A stretch of 64,000 nucleotides of DNA, taken from NCBI GenBank assembly GCA_034670405.1, contig JAXDDX010000188.1:682001-746000 (forward strand), given 5' to 3'. Made by a program: the position numbers and the translations under genes. The notes beneath the pieces are model-generated. The model saw only the letters and a list, made by a program, of their open reading frames with translations. It had not been told where the DNA came from and ran no database searches. Within the stretch, counting starts at the first letter, position 1, and every line of letters starts with the position of its first letter. The stretch is from Hoplostethus atlanticus (Eukaryota; Chordata; Actinopteri; Trachichthyiformes; Trachichthyidae). Below, in pieces: positions 1-12,299 of the stretch.

Positions 1-1873
1 AGGTTTCAATTACTTTCACAAATCAAATCATCAAGCAAGTCATTGTCATCAATGTCATGATAAAATTAGATTAGAGAATAGAAAATAGAATCACATGCAG
101 CCAGCGACTTTTCATTGAATCTGTACAGTACATCCAGTCAGCCAAACAAGTATATCTCAATGAAATAGATTTTGAAATCCATAGCTTCATAGTACTTTGT
201 CCGCCAAACTATGGAAACCTGATATTACAAGGTAAAAATGTTGGAACAGAGGATTAATGACTGAAGGAAAAACAGTGTTAACCTTTTACTGAAGACTGGT
301 TGGCAAATGCATCTTCCACATCTTCCAGATATGTTGAGTCATTTGTCAAGATGGACAGTCAAAACATTTTAAATTCTTGGGGTATTAGCATTCTCAAACA
401 TACAATATATTCCAGTTAGACTAAATAAATAACAAAGAATGAGGCAACATGGCTAAGTTGAATTGATAAACATTTTTTAAAGTGTTTGCAAAGTCATTAG
501 CATTTTAAAGGTTCTGATTTTCTTCAACCAAAAAGGACAATATCAATCACACATGTAATAAACCTAGTGCAGCACAAATACACAACTAATGTCTTCTTCA
601 AGCATTTATGCACCGTATAGCTACTGTGCCAAATCTGGCACACTTTGTTCTAAGGACAATAACTTCAGCTGCTAATTCATATATCATAATTTGTAAATAT
701 ATCTAAAAATACAACTCATCAACTTCAGTTTCATAGGAAATTGCATGATTTCTTGGTATCGCACCAGCTTTTGTTTTTGTAGTAGATGAAAATCTGACTC
801 TCACTATTCACAGTGTTTCAAAATGAACAGTACAGGCCGACACCTACTGTGTGGCTGAAAACTGGCACCATTTCAGTAATCATTGTGGAGGTTGTCTTCA
901 AGTCCAGTATTGCTCCAATAATTCTGCCAAGCAAAATTCAAGCACTACTGAATTAGAATCAGTTACGAGGAAAAAATGTACAACTTACAGTATAGTACTA
1001 ATATCTCAGCAGCAGTAAGACTTTGTGTCTTTGCCTCTTTTTATAGATAGTTAGATTAGCACAGCTGTCCTTTTTTCACTTCAGTTTCAGCCAGTAAATT
1101 ATGAGGAACTATGTCGCCACCAATGGTTTAAACATCTGATCTAAATTTCAGAAAATAAATTTCAGAATTTCAGCAAAATCTTGCTTTAATGATTTGTTAA
1201 TTATATATATATATATTTGTTAATAATAATTTACTTTAATATAATGTAATATAATGTAATTTAATATAATATAGTATAATATAATATAATATAATATAAT
1301 ATATAAGAACAGAAACAGTTCATTTTACAGGAATGTGATACTTAACTCATTAAGCATTTTTGCATAGAAAGTATTCATGTAGCTAAGAAAATAATAACTG
1401 TTATATTTTCTGCATGATATGGCATTAAAATCACATATGAAAAATAGTCACTTTGTACTCACTCACAGGAATGGGTTCAACATTTCATTTTAAGAATCTA
1501 AATTTCCAAGGATATATTTGCTAGTAATTTGAAAATAAATCAAAATACCAAAATATGAGTTTAGGTAATCGCCATCAAAAATGAATGCAGAGTGTTTCAA
1601 CAGGAAATGACCAGGCTACAGATAAATGACTCGTGGTGGAAAAAGGACATAAATGGTTCAAAAGATGAAAATAAATAAATAATATACTGTACTCATTCTG
1701 CATCTGACAGGCAATATTCTAAGAGTGAATAATACTGACCACGCAGACATGAATATATATCTTTTTGATAATAAAATACTTATCTACAAATGTTTATAAT
1801 TGGATTGATATATAAATATGTATAACAATATATATGTATTTCTATACATATATATTTACAACAAAAGGTGCAC
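1..1873 (-). other. ajm1 3' flank / probable 3' UTR
   Basis: AT-rich DNA lies directly downstream of the ajm1 stop codon on the minus strand. No coding potential is visible. It contains a (TATAA)-like simple repeat at about 1236-1303 and a short TA run near 1201. I did not see a clear polyadenylation signal in the minus orientation, so the transcript end may lie outside the window. Calling it 3' UTR is inference from position. Confidence 0.45.
1236..1303. repeat. TATAA-type simple repeat
   Basis: Repeated TATAATA/TAATA units run nearly uninterrupted. It is plain simple-sequence DNA within the ajm1 3' flank. Confidence 0.7.
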
Positions 1874-4800
1874 TTAAATAATGTCATCAAGGAGATGGGG
1901 GGTGCCTACCCAGTCCAGTGTTCTAGGCTCGGAGGCAGCCATGATCATGCACATGAACTGCTTACCTGTCCTCTTGTCAATAGGATATATAGTTGTGGGT
2001 GTGAACCTTCTGTTACTTTCCACAAACTCACAGAGCTGCTGATACACCTGTGGGTATTCATGGCGTAGGAAAACCCCTCGAATTCTTAACTCCCGTTGTA
2101 TATTGATAAAACAGATTTCCCTGGCCTTCCTGCCTTCCTCTCCCTCTTTGTCAATATCCGCTGTGCCTGGAGGTGGCGTGAGAATTAATGTTTCCATGTC
2201 GCTCTCTTTCTTGTGAACCTTTCTCTCAGGGCTAAAGGAAGCCAGTGCTACCTTGGCGTATTTCCTGACAGTTGGAGCTTGGTTCCTTGGTGATGGCCCA
2301 TCGGGCAATTGCTCACCGACAGCAATGGATACATTCAAGAGGAAACATTCGTTTGGGTCATACTCCTTACCAGCCTCTTGCAGCTCCTTGCAATATTCAC
2401 CTAGGTTGTCCTTGAAGCTCTCCAGCTCTCGAAGGGACAGGTATGTTGGGGACATCAAGAGACTATCCAGGCCATACTGCAGGAAGTTACTGGATGAACC
2501 AGGGTTTGGGAAGCCAAGGAAGAGCACTCCTCTTCCCCGGGAAAGGAAGCCCACTTTGGCAATGCGGGAGAAGGCTTTGTGGACTTCAACAGTCTCCCGG
2601 CAGTGCTTGATAATGTGACGGCATATGCTGCCAATTCTTCCGTAGAGGCAGCTCTCTTTGTGAATGTCCCAGTCCTCCCTACGACAGTTACGGGAGCAGT
2701 AGTAGGTGTAGCAGCTGTGGCAGGATTTAAAGTACAGGCATGCATTAAACAAGGTCTCTGTCCTCCGGCATTTGTTGTTCGAACACATCATTGTATCATC
2801 CTCATCTGGGCTCTGGTCTGGAGAGCATTCATCTGCACTCTTCATTGCATCACTGCTCCCGTCCATATCTCTGAAAGCATCACGATTCATTCTTATTGAG
2901 GTGGGCTGCTTGTCGAGAGGAACTGGTTCCTCTATCCCCGCCTTTGAGCTCTTTCGAGATAGAGATGCTGCCTCTTCCTCGTCTATTAACTTTTTCAGTT
3001 GATCCAGAATGTCCTCACTTGCCCTTCTACTGGGTGGCTTGTAGTCAGTCACAAGGTCTGCTAGAAGCTCATCAAGTTGTTCAAGGCTTTGCTGAAGAGA
3101 CGCGCTCTCATGTGTCTTCTCTTTGGTTGAGGTTGCAAAGCAAGACATGGTGTCATGCAGAGAGGCGTCTGGAGCCCCAGTGCTTCTGGAGTCCAGAATG
3201 TCCCAACTGGCAGACCGTCCTTCAGACTTATTAAGGTTACCTGGTCGAATGTCATTATCAGTGATTGTTATCTCGGGAGTGACATACCAGAGTTTATTGG
3301 TAGTGCTTTTTGATATCTCTGTTGGGCTTTTGTCAATCAAGGAGTTATCAGACATGGACAAGGCTGCGTAGCGTCTTGGTGAACTGGAGAGATTGACTAC
3401 CACTGGTTGTGGCTTGTCATCCGTGGCTGCTGCTGTAGGCTTCCTGGGGTCAAGAAGGTTGTCATAGCTCTGACCCCGCTGAACAGGCAGAGGCTGTTCC
3501 CTCTCTACACGAGAGTTAAGGATATTGTCCCAAGACCTTGAGTAAGGTTTGGAATCTGTGCCGATTCTTTGAGGTTCCATACATGGGTTGGCATACCAGG
3601 TTGTCAGCACTGGCTCTTGCCTTCCTCTGGTTGGAGTGACTTGAGATACATAAGAGGCAGGATTGGTAGAATATCCAGATGCATCTGAGCCATACCAATC
3701 ATCTGTCTGTGGCTGAACAACTCGAGCATGTCTTCGCCCCTCCGTGTAATATGCCCTTGCTGGTATATGATGCTCTGGTGGCACTGCGTACATGTCACTG
3801 GGATAGAAAATTCTTGGCGGAGCAGTCTGGATTTGATAAGTCCTTGGATCATCCCCATAAAATGTTCTTGTTGGGGGTGTCTGGATGATGTATGGCCCTG
3901 GCTCATTTGCTGCATAGGGTTTAGGATATGCTGCCTGCACTGAGTATGGGTAGGTCTCCATCTCAGTAAAATAGGGTCTGGCTGCTACAGCATGCACCAT
4001 GCGAGTCCTTGGATCCTGCACATATTGTACTTTGGGAGTTAGGGCTTGCCCTGGCATGTAACGGTCATCATGAAAGTAAGAAGTTGGTTGAGGAGGGGCT
4101 GTAGTAACATATCTCCCAGGGTCATCTGCATAAAAGAACTTGGTTGGCACATTAGGACTAGAATGAGCTCTGCGTTCCCTACCATAGTAATCACCCGCTG
4201 AAGGCATTCTTTGTAAAGGAATCTCCATGGGTTGTGGGTAACTATTTGGCATGCTGCGGGAATACTGGTATGCTTGCCTGCTCTCAGTACCGAATGAATC
4301 AGTGGGAGTTGGTGTTCTAGAGTAGGAGAAATGGCGTGGCACTGTCAGGCTCCTACTTCCCCCACTGTGGTACCTCTGCCAGGGTATGTCCCCTTGAGGT
4401 GTTGTTTGTTTCCGTCCAGAATGTTGTAATGCTGCTTCATCAGGTTTGATGTCCACCCGACACCTGACATGAGGGCTAGTGGCTGGCTTGTCCAGCCCTC
4501 CATCCTCAGAATGTTCTGCAACATAGAGGGGTGAGTATCTGCTGGTGTCACCTATTTGAGGCTGCAATTTAATGGGATGTACTTCATGCATATGAGCCCG
4601 AGTTGCTGTATAGGAGGACTCCCTACGTGGTGACACTTCTGGTCTCCAGTGAGGGTCCCTTGGAGCCCTTTGGGCTTCCCTGCCCCTCCTCCCCATAGAT
4701 GAGGACCCTTCAAAAGATACAGGCGTAAGACTGGTCTGGACCCGAGGGGCACTTTTTGACCTGGTCCTTCTCTTTTGTTCAGGGACAACTACCTCACTGG

Positions 4801-5167
4801 CCATATCTGCTCCCATTGGTTGAGGAGTCAGCCTATGGCTGAAAATGTCTGGAGCAGAAAAGCGGTATCTCTGCTGGCGCCCCAAGGCATTCCAGGCAAC
4901 ATCTGGGTTGGCTGCATGCCTATCAGCCCTCCTGTAGGGGGACTCCATTGAGTACTGGTGAGATTTTGGGTACTCCAGTGACTTATAGTCAAAAGTACGG
5001 CAGTGCCTCTTATTTATGTTTCTCTGATTGTCCTCCAGTGTGCTGTAATTTGGGGAATCACATTGTTTGGAGGGTGGCAAGGACTTGTAGTGCGAAGAAA
5101 TGGGGATCACTTTTATATCTTGATGCACAGTTGATACCAGTATGTCAGGCGGGTCTGTGCGTGTCAT
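1874..5167 (-). CDS. ajm1: apical junction component 1 homolog (AJM1), single coding exon
   Basis: An uninterrupted 1097-residue frame starts MTRTDPPDILVSTVHQDIKV, the N-terminus I recall for vertebrate AJM1 (human C9orf172, about 976 residues, also a single coding exon). The protein is named after worm AJM-1 and is thought to act at apical cell-cell junctions of epithelia. Visible layout: a basic Ser/Pro/Arg-rich N-terminal third; a Tyr/Pro-rich stretch at about 330-500 with recurring F-Y-x-D-D-P units; a charged, probably helical segment near 690-745 (LEQLDELLADLV, LDQLKKLIDEEEAA); and a Cys/His cluster at about 793-840 (CSNNKC, CHSCYTYYC, CRREDW, H, C) resembling a MYND zinc finger. A conserved-looking folded C-terminal region follows. 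The last residues (LLDDII) could bind a PDZ domain, which is speculation. The start ATG is preceded by a splice acceptor at 5222-5223. Identity is from recall, not alignment. Confidence 0.9.
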   Translation of the reverse strand: MTRTDPPDILVSTVHQDIKVIPISSHYKSLPPSKQCDSPNYSTLEDNQRNINKRHCRTFDYKSLEYPKSHQYSMESPYRRADRHAANPDVAWNALGRQQRYRFSAPDIFSHRLTPQPMGADMASEVVVPEQKRRTRSKSAPRVQTSLTPVSFEGSSSMGRRGREAQRAPRDPHWRPEVSPRRESSYTATRAHMHEVHPIKLQPQIGDTSRYSPLYVAEHSEDGGLDKPATSPHVRCRVDIKPDEAALQHSGRKQTTPQGDIPWQRYHSGGSRSLTVPRHFSYSRTPTPTDSFGTESRQAYQYSRSMPNSYPQPMEIPLQRMPSAGDYYGRERRAHSSPNVPTKFFYADDPGRYVTTAPPQPTSYFHDDRYMPGQALTPKVQYVQDPRTRMVHAVAARPYFTEMETYPYSVQAAYPKPYAANEPGPYIIQTPPTRTFYGDDPRTYQIQTAPPRIFYPSDMYAVPPEHHIPARAYYTEGRRHARVVQPQTDDWYGSDASGYSTNPASYVSQVTPTRGRQEPVLTTWYANPCMEPQRIGTDSKPYSRSWDNILNSRVEREQPLPVQRGQSYDNLLDPRKPTAAATDDKPQPVVVNLSSSPRRYAALSMSDNSLIDKSPTEISKSTTNKLWYVTPEITITDNDIRPGNLNKSEGRSASWDILDSRSTGAPDASLHDTMSCFATSTKEKTHESASLQQSLEQLDELLADLVTDYKPPSRRASEDILDQLKKLIDEEEAASLSRKSSKAGIEEPVPLDKQPTSIRMNRDAFRDMDGSSDAMKSADECSPDQSPDEDDTMMCSNNKCRRTETLFNACLYFKSCHSCYTYYCSRNCRREDWDIHKESCLYGRIGSICRHIIKHCRETVEVHKAFSRIAKVGFLSRGRGVLFLGFPNPGSSSNFLQYGLDSLLMSPTYLSLRELESFKDNLGEYCKELQEAGKEYDPNECFLLNVSIAVGEQLPDGPSPRNQAPTVRKYAKVALASFSPERKVHKKESDMETLILTPPPGTADIDKEGEEGRKAREICFINIQRELRIRGVFLRHEYPQVYQQLCEFVESNRRFTPTTIYPIDKRTGKQFMCMIMAASEPRTLDWVGTPHLLDDII

Positions 5168-5221
5168 CTTAAAGGGACTCTTCTAGTTTTCTCCATCAAG
5201 TTGTTTTAATGTTAATTGTCC
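5168..5221 (-). other. 5' UTR part of the ajm1 coding exon, with splice acceptor
   Basis: Reading the minus strand, a pyrimidine-rich tract (TTTCTTTCTTCACTTCTGCAG) ends at 5222. It is a strong acceptor 54 nt before the ajm1 ATG. This implies at least one upstream non-coding exon. The segment contains an in-frame stop upstream of the ATG, which supports MTRTDPP as the true start. Confidence 0.6.
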
Positions 5222-5227
5222 CTGCAG

Positions 5228-6119
5228 AAGTGAAGAAAGAAACCATAGTCAGCAATATTTATCAAACTCTAACTTTCCATGGGGAAATAAATCATATTCT
5301 ACAGATCATCTGTCAAAAATCTACAGTTAGAAGAAAAGGTTTTCTACAGTATTCTGCAGCCCTTAGGTAAAATACATATTTTCATGAAATGGACACATTT
5401 TCATGGCATCATCTAAAATTAGGTATTGTTACATTTGATGATTAGAAAACAAAGTAAATGATTAAATATGCCTCATGAGGCAATGTTATATATGTTTTAA
5501 TAATCAAAGCTTTCAGAAAAATGTTTCATGTGCTGCAATGACTGAATGACTGATGCAATATTTGAACAGCCACTTGTTTCAGTCATATTTAAAAACACTA
5601 TAAAGTAATAATTTTAAAGTAGGCTAAAGTCTTCTGAACATGCAAACATTTGATGTGTGTATGTATGCATTAATAATTTTGCCAAATAATGTACAATATA
5701 TAACTATTTCTTATGCCATTTCATTTCTCTCCTACTGATTTCAAGTGTTCTGTGTAGCATTTCCCACTCCCACACTAAGTGCATTAGTTAAAGTATATGT
5801 GCTGTAAGAATAAGAAAAACCTCGTCCATTAACCACACACCACAACAGTCCAGCAATCACTAGGGACACCTAGTCTTGTTTTGATTCACTTTTGTGGCTT
5901 TGACAGTTTTTCTTTAATTCTGTTATGATGCATTGATGCTTTGTATGCAAGACTGATCACCTGTATGTTCTGTTAGCCTACCGGTATGTTACCAATTTTA
6001 AATCACAAGTAGTTAATTATTTTGCTTGATTATTTCAGACAGATATTCATTATTACTATTATTATTAGTATTAGTAGTAGCAGTGGTAGTAGTAGTAGCA
6101 ATAGTAGTAGTGGTAGCAA

Positions 6120-6154
<35 letters not shown>

Positions 6155-8990
6155 TCTGACATCAGTTGCCTATACCAGTAATATTTTTAGGCTATAGGCC
6201 TAAAAAGGCAGTAAAAAGGCATGTGTTTTAATGCAACCGCAAAAAGAACCCCTTTTACAATGTATGCCCTAAGGGTACCTAAACTGATAAAGACGAAAAC
6301 TGGGCATAAAACACTGAAATAACACTTAGACCAGCCGTAATACTGTGCTGTAGAAAGCTCCCTAGTTGTGATTTATTGTGAAAAGCATTTTGGAAAACTC
6401 AGGCTGGAAGCCAGACTGGGAGTGACTGAAGGCTCAGTCGTCCTTCAGTGACATTCGCAGGTGCCGATACGCAACTGCACAACATTTTTGATGAGCTACT
6501 GCATAATCTCATGCTTTTTCTATTTTTTCTGATGCAGACCATATTCAGTGATGTGACCCGTTTTACACATTAAACCCCTGAGGGGACTATATAATTGAAA
6601 CTGTCCCTACGATATACAGCATGTTACTATATGTATTTCTTTCTATGATGACTAACACTACAGTATCATTAATAATGGAATGGAATGCATTGTACTAAAC
6701 CAAAGCCTAAGGCTGTAAAAAACATGCCACACATTTTATTCATAGGCAGCTCATTGTACATTTTACACCACAAATAATATCCTCTGGTAGTAATCTATGC
6801 CGTATCAATAATCTATCCAATACCAAACTAAATAAAGGATGTTTGTTATTGGATGACCACACACATTAATGAAAATTTGTTTAATAGTATTGAAAATGTT
6901 ACTTCAGTAAACATCTGGCTCCACGCAAGTGTAAAGAATCATCTGCATGAATATGCATAGTAAAACTGACACACAATAATAGCATTCACAGCTTATTGTA
7001 TCAACTTCGTGTGCACACAAATAACCGGCTGCAAATTACTACAGTTTTATTTTTAAAGACATGAACAAAGTCCATGTCTTCTATGTAACAAGAAATTTAT
7101 TTTTTAAGGCTCAAAATAGTTCCTCTGGGGACTTTTTTTTTTACTTCATCTTGTGTTCAGTAACGTCCTTAGCAGGTGTCAGGGGACTGAGCTGCCAACA
7201 CTGACGAAAAAAAGAATAGCAATCTCATTTAGTTCTTAAAATGGACATGACATCAAAAGTACACCCCACCAACAATTTAAAACTTGCAAGTATTGTAGTT
7301 TCTAAGGACACGTGACATTGCATCTATAGGGGGATGATGATGTAATTGAATCTGTTCTAGTCCTCATTTTCTTTTTCTCATGAGAAAGTGGGTGCATGCT
7401 GCAGCACGACAATGCCCACACTATATGCAATCTGGACTTCTATGACTCTAGAAAAAAACCCACCATAGTTACTCATCAACAACATGCCATATGAGTGAAT
7501 TTAAGGGCATGCAACTTTAATGAATATAATGAACGTTCTAAGGGATTATGGGCACAATCACACACTCACACAAAACTGCCTTTGTGATTTAAGATACGCG
7601 AAGCAACCACATCAACAGTCAACATCGTGTTTTATGATGCTGTACAACCAGTTGCAAGGGAAATATGTTCTTGTTGTGTTTGAAATATGTAGTGTATGAC
7701 AGGAAAATCTATTCACAGGAAAAAATACCTTGTGCAGGATTCAATTTAAATGACCCGTGGGGAAATTCGGTCAAGTATAAGTTACAGGATATAGGAAAGG
7801 AAAGGAAAAGGAAAATAGAATAAAAACTGAAAATATATAATATAAACAACAAGATTATAGCAAGTGGGGGGATATAGAAACGTATGTAACTGACAATTGC
7901 AACATGAATTTGTGCAAAGTTAAAGGTGTGCAATTTAGCAGAGAGAGAAAGAGAGACAAAGAATGAATGCAGATTATGTACAATGAAAATATACCAAAAG
8001 TATGAAATATATGCAGTATGAAATGAAATATCAATATATGTGCAATACATAGCAATGTGTGAATTGACAGGGAATATACATAATGTGCAAAGGGAGCATC
8101 ATATTCACATATATACAGAAAGCGTAATTGTCAAAAAAACTACTTAACTTCAATATAGCTCTCTTTGAGAAATGGTTTCTGAAACCTGTGTTCAATTGTA
8201 AGACAAGAAGCTTCATGCTTATATATCTGTGCAGATGAATGACTAAAAAGATGACTATGCAAAAAGGTGCAATATATGTTCATACTTTTTTTTTTCTTTC
8301 TTTAAGTTGGGTTCACTTACTTCCAGCGCTTGATTCATTTCATTTTGGCTTCATTTTAGAACCAGCTATATTTTGTTTCTGTGGTCTCTACTACACTAGG
8401 GGACGAATGCTGAGCCAATATTGATCCAGTGCTGGGAACAATGTCATGGACAAGTTTCTGTTCCATTTCTTAGTTGTGGGTGGCGGATCGGTAGGGTGTA
8501 GAGTCTGACACCCGGGATAGACATCATTACCGCTAATGTTAATGCAAGATGTGGAGCCAAATTCAGGTCAGTCAATCAGACTCTGACCGACTAAACTGTA
8601 TTGAAATTTCATACTACTTTGTATGCTGTACAAAGGTCTACAAATCACTTCAGTTTCAGTTTAGTTCAGTTTTAGTCAACACATTGTACTTGTATCAGTA
8701 AAATATTCAAAAAAAAACATTAAATAAATGCACATTTAGAACACGGGTGTGCAAATATTTTTGATTATGGTAATTGTAAAAGAAATTATAAAAAAATCAT
8801 GTGTTGTTTCATGTTTTCTTTTCTCAGATTTTATTTTTCCGTATTTATTTATTCTTCTTTGAATGCATATTCGCTTCTTTGTGTTTCTTATTTCTATCTC
8901 CTCATTATGTATTTTACTATTATTGTTTTTATTCATTACTGTAAAGCACTTGTAAACTGTACTTTTAAATAAATGCTATATAAATAAAAT
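5228..8990. other. non-coding stretch upstream of ajm1
   Basis: Low-complexity AT-rich DNA with no frame resembling a protein. Apart from the TAG trinucleotide repeat at 6050-6154 and a purine-rich patch near 7795-7830, nothing was recognised. It is probably the first intron of ajm1 if the CpG-dense block at 19.75-20.66 kb is its promoter. Confidence 0.5.
6050..6154. repeat. ATT/TAG trinucleotide microsatellite
   Basis: An ATT run grades into an imperfect then perfect (AGT)n run of about 100 bp, with GGT and CAA interruptions in the first half. Confidence 0.9.
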
Positions 8991-9001
8991 GTATTATTAT
9001 T

Positions 9002-9232
9002 TAAATAAATAATATATATATATATATATATATATGGGGGGCCAAACAATATTTATCGAACTTATATATATATATATATTATATATATATAAAAATATAA
9101 TGAACTTTGATATATATACAATGAACTTTGATATATATACATCGAATTTGATATATATACAGCAGACATTGATATATATACATCGGATTTGATATATATA
9201 CATCAGACTTTGATATACATCGGACTTTGAGT
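9002..9232. repeat. TA microsatellite and about 22-bp minisatellite
   Basis: Two TA runs (9011-9035 and 9061-9092) are followed by about six imperfect tandem units of roughly 22 bp. Each unit has the form of a CATCGGACTTTGA-like part followed by TATATATA. Units diverge at a few positions, so this is an older minisatellite built around the TA run. Confidence 0.75.
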
Positions 9233-9239
9233 TTCGACC

Positions 9240-10900
9240 AGCTATTCAGCACCACCGTGAGCGATCTGAAAGTTAAATTATCTTTTGATGAGTAAAGATA
9301 ATGACTGAAAGTTCAAGGGAAATTTGATATATTTATATTATGAATTTATTGGCTACTTTGAAGATTGTGTTTCGATCAGGCATTGATCTAACTATCTTTT
9401 CAACACCAATGTGACAGATGCGTATTTGTTTATACTCTAGTGGAGCGGAATGACTGAGAATGGAAGGGAGCCTGTATAATCGCTGTTAAATGACAATAGT
9501 TTTCTAGAAACTAAAGCGATATCCTTGCTCCAGGACACCAAGTGTTACTGCTGTCGGCAGGGTGCCCCCGCTTTCAGACGTCAAATGTAGCACGTGACTG
9601 CAAAGCATAAATAGCTTTGTAGAACACTGTTTTAAATGAAGATAAATTCAGACAAGGCATAATTATCTTAACAATATGATGAATTTTGAATTTGTACATA
9701 ATGTATTTTTGGGGAGAAATGAGTGTGTGGAGTCTACACTGCTTTCGAAATCCAGGGCTACTCTGTTCTAAAGATGTGGATTTTTTATTTGTCAAAATTA
9801 ATAAATCAATCTGATTTTGTTTGTAATTTTGCTGAATTAACCATAACATGCTGTGGACACTAATGGAGTAAGATGAACAAATCTAACTGGTATTATACCT
9901 GATTGGTTGTTGATGTTAGTATCGTTCCATTTAATTTACAACATTTTGCACACAAAAAAACATCAGTCAGATATGTTCTGGGGTCCGCAGAGACTTTAGC
10001 AGATGTTCATGTCAATCAATGCACAACACATCATAAGAAGAATAGATGCTGATGCAGAATGGAATCTGCACAACCCTTTCAGTTAGTGACACGGTGTAAA
10101 GCTGTATCCTAAACCTGAACACGCTATCGGCATGTCAGACACGTAAACATCATTCTAAACATCATACTGAAGCAGAAAAGTAAAGCCCATTAGATTAAAA
10201 GCAATGGCATTATTCCAATGAAGGCTTCTCAACCATAAACTTGTGACATTTAAAGGACAACCACACAGTTCAATAATTCACATGGTATTTGAGTACTTCC
10301 ATTTATCTGCATTCTCCGTCAGCACTACTGGTCTTGCAGTCTTCTATAATTGAAGACACGTGTATTAGAAAGACAGTGTAACATGATTGACACACTGTTG
10401 GTCCACTTATGATAGCAACAGGGTCCAATTCCTTGCTTTAGGGAAGAACATTTCAGAATCACAGCATCCCTATCAAAGATATTCAAAAGACAGCACCGCT
10501 ACTATTCATGTTGTTACAGCTGGTTAGCTAATTGATGGTGACAGTCTCTATCTCCTCTTTTTCCCCATTTAATAATCTGCCGTCTTCTATAATGCAAATT
10601 ATTTTAGTGACAAAATAATATGCATTCATTGAGAAATGCATGGTTCTCTTGTGATGCCCATTTACCTATATTACACCCACACAATCCAAACAGTGGCTGG
10701 CCCTGTGAAAGGCAGCATTGAAAAGCTGAAGTATTCTTTGAGCATGTGAGTGATAAAACACTGTAGTTGACAGCAGAAATTAAGTTTATGTTTTGCAGTT
10801 TAAACACTAACTTTAAACACTAACCCTAACCCTAACCACCAGCATGATGTCTGAAGGCCATTGCACCCCAATGCATCTCTAGAATCTGCCTCAACTTCTC
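9240..10900. other. non-coding stretch
   Basis: No gene, RNA or mobile element was recognised. A two-copy CCCTAA-like stretch at 10810-10836 is too short to mean telomere. Confidence 0.4.
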
Positions 10901-10929
10901 CTCCTGCAGACTTCTAGTATCTGCAGATA

Positions 10930-11260
10930 GTGTTTATCTCAGAGTTGAATGCCGCCATTACCTCCATCACCGCCATTACTTCTGAGTCCAAAAATGCCAT
11001 TGATGCTGCATTGCCCTCTCTGACTTCCTTGAATGCTTTCACCCAGAGAACAACCTTCAGAGTCAAGCAGCTGGAATAAAATCTTTCAGATCATTGGCTG
11101 AGGGCCTCAAGTCTCCTGCCAGTGCAATGTATGGGTGATTGGTATCCCTTCGAAAGGTAAAGTTCATGTCAGAATTTTGAACAAAGCCATAAGCATCAAA
11201 GTCATCCCTTCACATCCCAGGCTGGATAGACCACACCGGATCAGACCAACATGAGGTCAG
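10930..11260 (+). pseudogene. possible L1-like ORF1 relic
   Basis: Plus-strand translation gives a broken series of segments. One reads like the L1 ORF1 block N-[VL]-R-[VI]-x-G-I-P (here NVWVIGIPSKG). About 30 codons later comes PRLDRPHRI, matching the L1 ORF1 pattern D-R-A-H-R. Both motifs fall at the spacing expected for L1/Tx1 ORF1 proteins. Upstream is an Ala/Ile/Ser-rich, possibly coiled-coil stretch. It has stops and no clear ends. The match is by eye only. Confidence 0.35.
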
Positions 11261-11956
11261 ATGAGTAACCCTGTTCTCAACAAGTAGATGTCCATTTGCC
11301 ACATGTCAAAAGAAGGATACGGGTCCTGGAGCTTGTTTCCCATGGTGAAAGGTTCTGGCTGCTGTGTCTTTGCCAGAACTTAAAGCCATTCTGATCCTGT
11401 TCTTATCCTGATCTTGTGGTGAAGCATTTCTCCCTGGGGAGTTGTAACTGGTTTGATGAGCATGACAACGAGGTAGACCATAGTCATAGGCATAGTCAAA
11501 TATGCCCTCCCAGTCACCAGAAGTCAACCCAATTGAGCACTTGTGCGAGATTCTGGAGTGATGCCTGACACAGCATTTCCATCTAAACATCAAATGATGT
11601 AATATCTTGTGAAAGAAATGTATTAGTAGAGTTCCAGACACAGCAGCTCATGATGCCTGACACTGTATGTTTGTTTCCTTTATTTCGCAAGAATCTATCT
11701 CCGTTGAAACCTAGCATGCTTGTATACTGACCTAGAGGATCTCCGATCCATGTTGGTTACAGAGGTGAAAGAGATGATGCAAGCACTTGATTGACACTGT
11801 TCTATCTCCACTAAACAAATCAGTGCTAAAATAGGTCCACACTGTGGTTAAAATTCATTCAGCACAAATTTTATAACAGGGTTCCAATTGCAGAGGACTG
11901 AATCACAGAGGACAACGATCCTCTCTTCTACAGGGTTTTCCTAATTGCAGCACAAT

Positions 11957-11972
11957 GGGGGGGGGGGGGGGG
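11957..11972 (+). repeat. poly-G run (16 nt)
   Basis: Sixteen consecutive G on the plus strand. Similar runs occur at 32619, 33860 and 46142, all G on the plus strand. Confidence 0.95.
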
Positions 11973-12299
11973 TCAGCTACAGGTCATCTGCAGCCTGTTT
12001 AACGTGTGTGAGAACAAGACACATGGAGCAGACACTGTTTGTCTCTTCTGGAGGCCATTTGCATCTGCACTGACAGTACTCACAGTGAAAGCTAGTGTTG
12101 CTGGTGTGGCTAGTTCTGTTATGGCAAGCAGACATGCTAACTTGGCACACCAGTCACCGACAGAAGAGAGACCTACTTTGTACCAACAGTGTACTGGATA
12201 ATGGGACTGTAACAAAAGGGAGACAATTTCTATCGAGGCACCATGGGGTGTGTCTGCAAGGTGAAGTCCATGGGAATTGAGGAACGGCACTTGTACATG

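Noticed and set aside
2253..3943. Plus-strand and alternate-frame open frames across ajm1
   Set aside because: Shadows of the ajm1 coding sequence, which is clearly the real frame.
7709..8055. Minus-strand Phe/Ile/Ser-rich frames
   Set aside because: Composition reflects A-rich simple DNA on the plus strand. No domain is visible.
10810..10836. CCCTAA-like repeat as interstitial telomere
   Set aside because: Only about two to three units. The TTAGG-like block near 32940 is irregular and part of a dispersed repeat.
11306..11641. 111-codon minus-strand frame
   Set aside because: No family features. It overlaps the region following the possible L1 ORF1 relic and is probably accidental.
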